Assembly (NCBI GenBank): GCA_945900695.1
Contig: CAMDJU010000208.1
Location: 1 to 5,025 of the forward strand
Direction: 5' to 3'
Origin: Bordetella parapertussis
GTDB lineage: Bacteria; Pseudomonadota; Gammaproteobacteria; Burkholderiales; Burkholderiaceae_C
DNA: 5,025 bases
Part shown: positions 1-5,025 of the stretch, piece by piece
Position numbering within the stretch: the stretch's first letter is position 1
Layout: every line of letters starts with the position of its first letter
The notes under the pieces: model-generated
Seen by the model: only the letters and a program-made list of their open reading frames with translations
What the model was told of the DNA's origin: nothing
The model's database searches: none
Program-made: the position numbers and the translations under genes

Positions 1-2
1 CC

Positions 3-1919
3 CGAGAGCAGGCCCAAGAGGCTTTGGAACGATCTTTGCTGCGTCAAGCACAAGACATTGTTAAGTTTCGTAATTTTTACGCTTCCGAGATCATGGCACC
101 GGCCCAGGCGCATGGTGTGCGCGTTTCACACGACTTCAAAGACCACCCAGGAACGCTGCCTTTACCCGCCACCATGGTGCTGGAGCTGGGGCAATTTTTC
201 AACCAGCAAGAAGAGGGCAGCCTCACCAACTACTACAGCGATTTGCCCTTTCCTTGGCGCGCTTCAAAGCGCCAGCTCGATGGGTTCGAACAAGACGCGC
301 TGGCGTTCCTGCGGCAAAACCCAGAGCGGCCGTATATCCGCGAGGAAGTCCGCGATGGCCGCACCGTTGTGCGACTGGCCCTGGCCGATCGCATGCAAGA
401 CAGTTGCGTGAGCTGTCACAACCAGTACCCAGGCTCGCCCTTCACCCAATGGAAGGTGGGGGATGTGCGAGGCGCGCTGGAGGTCTCCATGCCCATTTAC
501 GCCACCCGCTCCAGCACGGACAACCTCATCAACTTCACCTTGGGCATGCTGAGCTTTGTGGCGATGTTGGGTTTGTTTTTGTTCTGGCGCTCCTTGAGCA
601 CTGCGGACAAGCACTTGCAAACGGCCAATGGTTTGGCGGCCAAATACCAAGACAGCAATGACGCCTTGCGCACCGAGGTGTTGCAGCGAGAAGCCATGGA
701 ACAAGGCATGCTCAAGAGCCAAAAAGACCTGATCGAGGCCAAAACCAAGGCGGACTCGGCCAACGAGTTGAAAAGCCAATTTTTGGCCATCATGAGCCAC
801 GAAATTCGCACCCCGATGAATGGTGTGGTCGGCATGACGCAAATGGCGCTTCAAACCAATTTGGATGCGCAACAACGCGAGTTCATCAGCCTGGCCAACG
901 TGTCGGCCAAGCACCTGATGTCGGTGATCAATGACATTTTGGATTTCTCCAAAATCGAGGCCGGTCATTTGAGTTTGCACCCCATCGCTTGCAACCCCTG
1001 GGACGTGGTGGTGCAAACGGTGCGCAGCTTTCAGTCAGAAGCCAACGACAAGGGCCTGGCGCTGTCCATTGACAACGGTGGGCAGCCCCTACCCAACGTG
1101 ATGCTCGACCCCGTTCGGTTGCGCCAAATTTTGACCAACCTGATTGGCAACGCCATCAAATTCACGGCCAAAGGCGATGTGCAGGTGATCATGGGTGCGG
1201 AAAACAGCCCATTTGCCGGCACGGTGAGTTTGCATTTTTCTGTGCGCGATACCGGCATTGGGTTTGCGCCGGAACAGGCTGCGCGCTTGTTTGACCCATT
1301 CATCCAAGGTGACAGCTCCATCACCCGGTCTTTTGGCGGCACGGGCTTGGGCTTGGCCATCAGCCGCAACCTGATCCGGCTGATGGACGGCGACATCCAA
1401 GCGCAAGGTCAATTGAACCAAGGGGCCACCTTCAGCTTTCACGTCAAAGCCCCCATCGCACCGGACTTTGACAGCGCCCATGCCTTTGATGGGGTGGGCT
1501 TGGGCTTGGCCGACCCGGCCAGGCCCGCGCTGCGCCAGCACATTTTGGTGGTCGAAGACCACGCCATCAACCTCAAATTGGCCTGCTTGCTGCTGGACAG
1601 AATGGGCCACACCCATGTCAGCGCCCTGAATGGGCAAGAGGCCTTGCAACTGCTGCAAACGCAGCGTTTTGACATGGTTTTGCTGGATGTGATGATGCCT
1701 GTGCTCGATGGCATGAGCACCCTCAAAACCTTGCGCAACCTGACCAACCCGGCTTTGGCCAACATCCCCGTGATCATGGTGACCGCCCATGCCATGACCG
1801 GCGACCGAGAGCGGTTTTTGGCCGCGGGTGCCAACGGCTACGTATCCAAACCGATTGGTTTTGAGGCCTTGGAGGATGAAATCCAGCGCTTGGCACACCA
1901 GCCCCCGCACCCCCATTAA
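3..1919 (+). CDS. Hybrid sensor histidine kinase with heme-c Tll0287-like (DUF3365) sensor domain, 5'-partial
   Basis: Membrane two-component kinase that probably senses redox state or a small ligand outside the cytoplasm and passes phosphate His to Asp. The frame is open to the left edge, so the start lies outside; the TTG at 24 is an internal Leu codon. Counting residues from that codon, about 1-160 resemble the Tll0287-like/DUF3365 sensor, with a CVSCH heme c motif (C128, C131, H132; bases 405-419). A membrane helix spans about 168-189, then a charged, coiled-coil-like linker to about 250. HisKA has the H-box SHEIRTPMNG with phosphoacceptor H259. The HATPase shows the N box around N376, DTGIGF at 409-414, the F box RLFDPF and GGTGLGL at 438-444. 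A receiver covers about 506-625 with E511/D512, phosphoacceptor D555, T587 and K609. All catalytic residues seen are intact. A first membrane helix is expected upstream. The ligand and any partner regulator are unknown. Confidence 0.93.
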   Translation, partial: REQAQEALERSLLRQAQDIVKFRNFYASEIMAPAQAHGVRVSHDFKDHPGTLPLPATMVLELGQFFNQQEEGSLTNYYSDLPFPWRASKRQLDGFEQDALAFLRQNPERPYIREEVRDGRTVVRLALADRMQDSCVSCHNQYPGSPFTQWKVGDVRGALEVSMPIYATRSSTDNLINFTLGMLSFVAMLGLFLFWRSLSTADKHLQTANGLAAKYQDSNDALRTEVLQREAMEQGMLKSQKDLIEAKTKADSANELKSQFLAIMSHEIRTPMNGVVGMTQMALQTNLDAQQREFISLANVSAKHLMSVINDILDFSKIEAGHLSLHPIACNPWDVVVQTVRSFQSEANDKGLALSIDNGGQPLPNVMLDPVRLRQILTNLIGNAIKFTAKGDVQVIMGAENSPFAGTVSLHFSVRDTGIGFAPEQAARLFDPFIQGDSSITRSFGGTGLGLAISRNLIRLMDGDIQAQGQLNQGATFSFHVKAPIAPDFDSAHAFDGVGLGLADPARPALRQHILVVEDHAINLKLACLLLDRMGHTHVSALNGQEALQLLQTQRFDMVLLDVMMPVLDGMSTLKTLRNLTNPALANIPVIMVTAHAMTGDRERFLAAGANGYVSKPIGFEALEDEIQRLAHQPPHPH

Positions 1920-1935
1920 TGGGCAAGGTTTTGCC
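1912..1935. repeat. Palindrome and small hairpin at the kinase stop codon
   Basis: CCCATTAATGGG (1912-1923) is a perfect 12-bp palindrome spanning the TAA stop of the kinase gene. It overlaps a second symmetry, GGCAA-GGTT-TTGCC (1922-1935), a 5-bp stem with a 4-nt loop. The two could form alternative hairpins at the mRNA end. There is no T-tract afterwards, so it does not look like a standard intrinsic terminator. The rest of the gap to the next gene (1936-2000) shows no clear promoter or strong Shine-Dalgarno. Confidence 0.35.
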
Positions 1936-2000
1936 TGGATTCCATACACCGGTTGGCTTTTGGCCCTACATTGGAGCCCTATCGACGTGAAAGCCTCCCC

Positions 2001-3506
2001 ATGACTGCTGTGCTTGAAAAACCGCTCGCCACGCCCCAGGCCCCAAAGACCGTGCCCAAAGAATTGGTGCTGTCGGCCCTGCGCGCCGTGCTGCCCGCCC
2101 ACGCGGTGCTGTCCTCCAGCGAAAACACCACGCCCTATGAATGCGATGGCCTAACCGCCTACCGCCAACGCCCCATGTGCGTGGTGCTGCCCGAAACCTA
2201 CACCCACATACAAGACGTGCTGCGCACCTGCCATCGGCTAGGCGTGCCAGTGGTGGCGCGAGGTGCTGGCACCGGTTTGTCGGGCGGGGCCATGCCGCAT
2301 GCGCAAGGCGTCACCTTGTCACTGGCCAAGTTCAACAAGATTTTGAAAATGGATGTGCGCAGCCGAACTGCCGTGGTGCAGTGCGGTGTGCGCAACTTGG
2401 CCATCAGCGAAGCGGCTGCCCCTTTGGGGCTGTACTACGCGCCCGACCCGTCGAGCCAAATCGCTTGCACCATCGGCGGCAATGTGGCGGAAAACTCCGG
2501 CGGTGTGCACTGCTTGAAATACGGCCTGACCCTGCACAACGTCTTGAAGGTGAAAGGCTTCACCATGGACGGCGAGCCCATCGAGTTTGGTGGCGACGCT
2601 TTGGATGCGCCGGGCTTGGACCTGCTGCCACTGGTGGTGGGGTCGGAGGGCATGTTGGCCGTCACCACCGAGGTGACTGTCAAGCTCACGCCCAAGCCGC
2701 AGTTGGCGCGCTGCATCATGGCGAGTTTTGACGATCTGCGCAAAGCCGGTGACGCGGTGGCGGCCGTCATTGCCGCGGGCATCATCCCAGCCGGTTTGGA
2801 GATGATGGACAAGCCCATGACCGCTGCGGTGGAAGACTTTGTGCACGCGGGCTACGACCTGAGTGCCGAGGCGATTTTGCTGTGCGAAAGCGACGGCACG
2901 CCCGAAGAGGTGGAAGAAGAAATTGGCCGCATGAGTGCGGTGTTGCAACGCTGCGGCGCAACAGCCATTGCGGTCAGCAAAGACGAGGCCGAGCGCCTGA
3001 AGTTTTGGAGTGGCCGCAAAAACGCGTTTCCCGCTTCGGGGCGCATCAGCCCCGACTACATGTGCATGGACTCGACCATCCCACGCAAACGCTTGGCAGA
3101 TATTTTGTTGGCGATTGCCGAGATGGAGAAAAAGTACGGCCTGCGTTGCGCCAACGTGTTCCATGCGGGCGACGGCAATTTGCACCCACTCATTCTGTTT
3201 GATGCCAACGACCCCGACCAACTGCACCGCTGCGAGCTCTTTGGCGCGGACATTTTGGAAACCAGTGTCGCCATGGGCGGCACGGTGACCGGTGAGCACG
3301 GCGTGGGCGTGGAAAAACTCAACTCCATGTGCGTGCAGTTTTCAGCCGCAGAAAACGAGCAGATGTTTGGCGTCAAACGCGCCTTCGACCCCCAAGGTTT
3401 GCTCAACCCCGGCAAGGTGATCCCCACCCTGCAACGCTGCGCCGAGTACGGCAAGATGTTGGTGCGTGGGGGGCAAATCAGCCATCCGGATTTGCCGAGG
3501 TTTTAA
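2001..3506 (+). CDS. glcD: FAD-linked glycolate/D-lactate oxidase subunit, GlcD family
   Basis: Flavoprotein of the VAO/PCMH family that oxidises a 2-hydroxy acid (glycolate to glyoxylate in classical GlcD, D-lactate to pyruvate in relatives). In the Glc complex it works with GlcE and the iron-sulfur subunit GlcF. The 501-residue product is close to E. coli GlcD in length. Visible are the FAD-binding loop ARGAGTGLSGG (residues 87-97), the second FAD-contact stretch CTIGGNVAENSGG (156-168), and the C-terminal FAD-oxidase domain with HAGDGNLHP (388-396) and GEHGVG (431-436), the conserved metal/substrate histidine motifs. The ATG at 2001 is preferred over an in-frame TTG at 1953, because the extra 16 residues look like non-coding leader and the ATG fits family length; the ribosome site (GTGAAAG) is weak. 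glcE and glcF do not follow, because the next gene is convergent. Substrate is therefore uncertain: a lactate or other 2-hydroxyacid dehydrogenase is possible. Confidence 0.87.
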   Translation: MTAVLEKPLATPQAPKTVPKELVLSALRAVLPAHAVLSSSENTTPYECDGLTAYRQRPMCVVLPETYTHIQDVLRTCHRLGVPVVARGAGTGLSGGAMPHAQGVTLSLAKFNKILKMDVRSRTAVVQCGVRNLAISEAAAPLGLYYAPDPSSQIACTIGGNVAENSGGVHCLKYGLTLHNVLKVKGFTMDGEPIEFGGDALDAPGLDLLPLVVGSEGMLAVTTEVTVKLTPKPQLARCIMASFDDLRKAGDAVAAVIAAGIIPAGLEMMDKPMTAAVEDFVHAGYDLSAEAILLCESDGTPEEVEEEIGRMSAVLQRCGATAIAVSKDEAERLKFWSGRKNAFPASGRISPDYMCMDSTIPRKRLADILLAIAEMEKKYGLRCANVFHAGDGNLHPLILFDANDPDQLHRCELFGADILETSVAMGGTVTGEHGVGVEKLNSMCVQFSAAENEQMFGVKRAFDPQGLLNPGKVIPTLQRCAEYGKMLVRGGQISHPDLPRF

Positions 3507-3508
3507 TT

Positions 3509-3536
3509 CATTGCGAGGAGCGTAGCGACGAAGCAA
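3509..3536. repeat. Short dispersed-type intergenic repeat in a convergent gap
   Basis: The sequence CATTGCGAGGAGCG continues through TAG into CGACGAAGCAA and fills nearly the whole 31-bp space between the stop codons of the convergent glcD and flavin-protein genes. From memory, near-identical units (CATTGCGAGGAGCG...GCGACGAAGCAATC) occur as scattered intergenic repeats in many bacterial genomes; this could not be checked here. The ends form a short inverted repeat (TTGC at 3511-3514, GCAA at 3533-3536), but the interior pairs poorly. It is therefore not a convincing terminator on sequence alone. Only one copy was noticed in this window. Confidence 0.55.
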
Positions 3537-3537
3537 A

Positions 3538-4005
3538 CTAAGCACCCCGCTCAACACCACAGGTCTTCATCGCCGCCTCAATTTGAGCTTGCTTCGTGGT
3601 GATTTCGGGATAAAAACGGTAACTCGGTGCAATGATGGGTTGCGCTTGCCCAACCGTCACCACGAGCACGCCTTGAATTTTGAATTGATCGCCTGCCATT
3701 GGAAACAAGGGCTTGGCATAGCCATCAAACACATCGTCACTTGAATGCACATACTGTGCGCGACCCAACAGCTTCCAGCCCTTTTGCACAAAAATATCGA
3801 TCAAGCTGACGCACACCTTGGGATTTTGCAACACGTTTTTAACGCTGGTGGGCGATGCAATGTGCGCAATGACCACATGCTGCTCATCGAAGGCAGCGAA
3901 TACCTCTTTGGGTGAAACATGGGGTTGGCCTTGTGCATCAACCGTGGCCAGCCAGCACAGCACACAGCCGCCCACCGATTGGTGCCAAGCACTGTCTTGA
4001 GCCAC
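3538..4005 (-). CDS. Pyridoxamine 5'-phosphate oxidase-like flavin split-barrel protein
   Basis: Small 155-residue protein resembling the PNPOx-like split-barrel family, whose members bind FMN or F420 and act on varied substrates; the substrate here is unknown. The N-terminal part shows the typical strand pattern VLCWLATVDAQGQPHVSPKE (residues 15-34), then VVIAHIASPTSVKNVLQNP (44-62), with the S/T-x-K-N stretch often seen after the third strand, and VCVSLID (64-70). It is shorter than biosynthetic PdxH (over 200 residues), so it is unlikely to be the vitamin B6 enzyme. The start is GTG at 4005, because an in-frame TGA lies only one codon upstream. GGGTGGGG before it is a poor ribosome site, so translation is probably coupled to the preceding SnoaL-like gene. 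No signal peptide or membrane segment is seen; it is likely cytoplasmic. Confidence 0.82.
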   Translation of the reverse strand: MAQDSAWHQSVGGCVLCWLATVDAQGQPHVSPKEVFAAFDEQHVVIAHIASPTSVKNVLQNPKVCVSLIDIFVQKGWKLLGRAQYVHSSDDVFDGYAKPLFPMAGDQFKIQGVLVVTVGQAQPIIAPSYRFYPEITTKQAQIEAAMKTCGVERGA

Positions 4006-4008
4006 CGC

Positions 4009-4428
4009 TCAACCCCACCCCAACTCGCGCATGGCCCAACTGGCATTCCACACCTTGACCATGTGAGCAACTTGGTCGTTGGCATCCATGGTCAGCACAT
4101 ATACATAGTGGGAGTGCGTGGTTTTATGGGTGGCAGGCACCGGGCCACCTTCGCCCACATGGGTAGCGTGGTAGGTGGCAAAGAAAATGGCCTCGCGCTT
4201 GACATCGTCATAGCCTTGGGCATGCAGTTCGTAGTGCGCGCCAGCGGCGGTGACGGTGCCAAAGCCTTTGATCCAATCGCAATAGGCTTGCACCGTGTTG
4301 ACCTCGGCCAAGGGTTCGCTTTGCGCCACGAAGCCTGCGCCGTCGGCTACGTAGGACTTGCAATCCTCCCAGCCCAAAGGGGTTTCGCAGGCGTGAAAAA
4401 ATCGTTGGGCGTTGTCAAAGGCGGACAT
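4009..4428 (-). CDS. SnoaL-like / NTF2-fold family protein
   Basis: Protein of 139 residues that looks like the SnoaL-like/nuclear transport factor 2 superfamily, small alpha+beta cone proteins that act as cyclases, isomerases, hydrolases or ligand-binding proteins. Supporting features are the N-terminal helix (residues 1-14), the helix ending in YCDWIKGF (49-56), and the strands HYELHAQGYDDVKREAIFFATYHATH (65-90), HSHYVYVLTMD (106-116) and VAHMVKVWNASWAMRELGW (120-138), the family's usual final strand and tail. No catalytic function can be assigned. The ATG at 4428 has an AAGGAG Shine-Dalgarno 5 nt upstream. It is the first gene of a two-gene minus-strand operon: its TGA stop is 3 nt before the GTG of the flavin-protein gene, in the same frame. 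It is transcribed divergently from the toxin-antitoxin operon. Confidence 0.75.
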   Translation of the reverse strand: MSAFDNAQRFFHACETPLGWEDCKSYVADGAGFVAQSEPLAEVNTVQAYCDWIKGFGTVTAAGAHYELHAQGYDDVKREAIFFATYHATHVGEGGPVPATHKTTHSHYVYVLTMDANDQVAHMVKVWNASWAMRELGWG

Positions 4429-4433
4429 GGTTT

Positions 4434-4439
4434 CTCCTT
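4434..4439 (-). promoter_or_regulatory. Ribosome binding site of the SnoaL-like gene
   Basis: Read on the minus strand the sequence is AAGGAG, 5 nt before the ATG at 4428. It is a near-consensus Shine-Dalgarno and fixes the start of this gene. Confidence 0.8.
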
Positions 4440-4440
4440 A

Positions 4441-4490
4441 AAAATAGAACCAATATACCAATATAAATTAATTAATAAGTTTTAAAGTTT
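4441..4490 (-). promoter_or_regulatory. AT-rich promoter island with tandem CCAATATA repeat
   Basis: These 50 bases contain only 7 G or C, far below the flanking coding DNA. They hold a perfect tandem repeat of CCAATATA (4450-4457 and 4458-4465) followed by an AATT tract (4466-4476) containing TTAATTAA. On the minus strand each octamer supplies a TATATT hexamer usable as a -10 box for the SnoaL-like operon, but no good -35 partner is visible at 16-18 bp. The tandem octamers could also be a regulator site. The promoter role is inferred from position and composition. Confidence 0.5.
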
Positions 4491-4517
4491 TCTCGTGGGT
4501 GATGTAGGGATTGCCAC

Positions 4518-4605
4518 GGCCCTTAAGGCCTCGCCATGACGAGCGCTATCCGCATGCGGTTGACGAGCCCGCTTTAAAGCACGAAAATAAGCACCTTAAA
4601 CAGGT
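4518..4605 (+). promoter_or_regulatory. Toxin-antitoxin promoter/operator region with several symmetries
   Basis: Two perfect 10-bp palindromes are present: CCGCATGCGG (4550-4559) and GCTTTAAAGC (4571-4580). There is also an 8-bp palindrome CCTTAAGG (4521-4528) and a small inverted repeat ACCT-TAAAC-AGGT (4593-4605). The octamer TGACGAGC occurs twice, at 4537-4544 and 4561-4568, flanking the first palindrome. TTGACG (4560-4565) is a good -35 box; 17 bp on, GAAAAT (4583-4588) is a weak -10. The GCTTTAAAGC palindrome would lie in the spacer between them, a natural site for repression by the antitoxin or the antitoxin-toxin complex, as is usual for type II systems. Which symmetry is the true operator cannot be decided from sequence. 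Confidence 0.5.
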
Positions 4606-4610
4606 CTTTT

Positions 4611-4614
4611 GAGG
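4611..4614 (+). promoter_or_regulatory. Ribosome binding site of the antitoxin gene
   Basis: GAGG lies 6 nt before the ATG at 4621. It supports that start over an in-frame TTG at 4609, which would sit directly on the Shine-Dalgarno. Confidence 0.6.
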
Positions 4615-4620
4615 TTGCTC

Positions 4621-4869
4621 ATGTCACATTTGATTTATGCCACAGTCACGGCCAGCGTCTCTGAGCTCAAGAAAAACCCCATGGGCACGGTATCAGCGGG
4701 GCAGGGCCAGACGGTGGCCATTCTCAACCGCAATGCGCCCGCTTTTTATTGCGTGCCTGCCGGTGCCTACGAGGCGCTGATCGACCGCTTGGAGGACATG
4801 GAGCTCAACGCCATCGCCGATGCCCGTGCCGGTGAACCCGTGATCAAGGTCACGCTCGATGAGCTCTGA
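4621..4869 (+). CDS. Type II antitoxin, Phd/YefM (StbD-like) family
   Basis: An 82-residue antitoxin that should bind and neutralise the adjacent RelE-like toxin and repress its own promoter. The N-terminal half has the Phd/YefM DNA-binding fold pattern: a strand (IYATVTASVSELKKNPM, residues 5-21), where the 'SVSELKKNP' helix is typical of StbD-like members, then TVAILNRNAPAFYCVPAGAYEAL (31-53), the strand-turn-strand-helix that ends the dimerisation/DNA-binding domain. The C-terminal tail (54-82) is acidic (LEDMELNAIADARAGE, ending LDEL) and is the expected toxin-wrapping segment. The ATG at 4621 has a GAGG site 6 nt upstream. Its last 11 bases overlap the toxin start, so the two genes are translationally coupled. 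Assignment rests on motif resemblance and on the gene pair. Confidence 0.88.
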   Translation: MSHLIYATVTASVSELKKNPMGTVSAGQGQTVAILNRNAPAFYCVPAGAYEALIDRLEDMELNAIADARAGEPVIKVTLDEL

Positions 4870-5025
4870 ACTGGCTTATTCATTGGCCTTTGTGCCACAG
4901 GCCCTCAAGGAATGGAAGAAGCTCGACCCGCACACCCGACAGCTGTTCAAGACCCGGCTCATCGAACGCCTGGTGTTGCCACGCGTGGCCTCAGCCCAAT
5001 TGCGGGGGCACCCCAACCGTTACAA
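4859..5025 (+). CDS. RelE/StbE-like type II toxin, 3'-partial
   Basis: Toxin of the RelE/ParE superfamily; close RelE/StbE relatives are ribosome-dependent mRNA endonucleases. The ATG at 4859 overlaps the antitoxin stop by 11 bp in the +1 frame, with AAGG at 4846-4849 as a possible ribosome site. Fifty-five codons are visible before the right edge. They show the typical start LAYSLAFVPQALKEWKKLD (residues 5-23: first strand and helix), a second helix HTRQLFKTRLIERL (25-38) and the segment SAQLRGHPNRY (45-55), which leads into the family's YKIKLR-type strand. Family members are about 85-95 residues, so roughly 30-40 residues, including the C-terminal catalytic region, lie outside the window. 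No stop or frameshift is seen in the visible part. Confidence 0.88.
   Translation, partial: MSSELAYSLAFVPQALKEWKKLDPHTRQLFKTRLIERLVLPRVASAQLRGHPNRY

Noticed and set aside
24..26. TTG as the true start of the kinase gene
   Set aside because: The frame is open to the window edge and the codons before it (REQAQEA) continue the same helix. A sensor of this type also needs an N-terminal membrane helix upstream.
1953..2000. TTG start giving glcD 16 extra residues
   Set aside because: The extra residues do not resemble a GlcD N-terminus. The ATG at 2001 gives the expected family length.
1089..2102. Long minus-strand open frame of 337 codons opposite the kinase gene
   Set aside because: It lies antisense to the intact kinase with all catalytic motifs. 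Its translation is rich in His, Gln and Gly with no recognisable domain, as expected of a shadow frame in GC-rich DNA.
2319..3299. Minus-strand open frame of 326 codons opposite glcD
   Set aside because: It is antisense to clear FAD-oxidase motifs, has low-complexity His/Gln/Val-rich composition and no ribosome site or domain pattern.
3509..3536. Intrinsic terminator between the convergent genes
   Set aside because: Only the four terminal bases on each side pair well (TTGC/GCAA), the interior does not form a stable stem, and there is no T-tract.
3919..4485. Plus-strand open frame of 188 codons across the SnoaL-like gene
   Set aside because: It runs antisense to two coherent minus-strand genes and ends inside the AT-rich promoter. 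The minus-strand genes have a good Shine-Dalgarno and family-like sequence.
4511..4516. TTGCCA as a -35 box for the antitoxin gene
   Set aside because: No -10-like hexamer lies 16-18 bp downstream; TTGACG at 4560 is better placed.

Overview
The window looks like chromosomal DNA of a betaproteobacterium, most likely Burkholderiales and perhaps Comamonadaceae. This is an inference from the fairly GC-rich coding sequence, the codon use and the character of the proteins; no marker gene confirms it. The DNA is almost fully coding apart from a 192-bp divergent promoter region (4429-4620).

Left part (1-3506, + strand). The 3' portion of a hybrid sensor histidine kinase enters from the left edge. 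It has a Tll0287-like (DUF3365) sensor with a heme c motif CVSCH, one visible membrane helix, HisKA, HATPase and a C-terminal receiver. After 81 bp comes a complete FAD-dependent glycolate/lactate oxidase subunit of the GlcD family. Its usual partners GlcE and GlcF are not found downstream.

Middle (3507-4440). A 31-bp convergent gap is filled almost entirely by a short dispersed-type repeat (CATTGCGAGGAGCG...CGACGAAGCAA). Beyond it lies a two-gene minus-strand operon, read from right to left: a SnoaL-like/NTF2-fold protein, then a pyridoxamine-phosphate-oxidase-like flavin split-barrel protein. The two genes share one reading frame and are separated by only a TGA stop and one codon. The operon is preceded by a good Shine-Dalgarno and a very AT-rich promoter island with a perfect tandem repeat.

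Right part (4500-5025, + strand). This is a type II toxin-antitoxin operon: a Phd/YefM (StbD-like) antitoxin overlapping by 11 bp a RelE/StbE-like toxin that is cut by the right edge. The upstream region carries two perfect 10-bp palindromes, a repeated TGACGAGC octamer and a candidate TTGACG -35 box, as expected of an autoregulated TA promoter.

No tRNA, rRNA, CRISPR array, IS element or transposase is seen. Most of the content belongs to known families. The more interesting points are the heme-c sensor kinase, the orphan glcD, the same-frame SnoaL/flavin-protein pair and the dense symmetry upstream of the TA genes.
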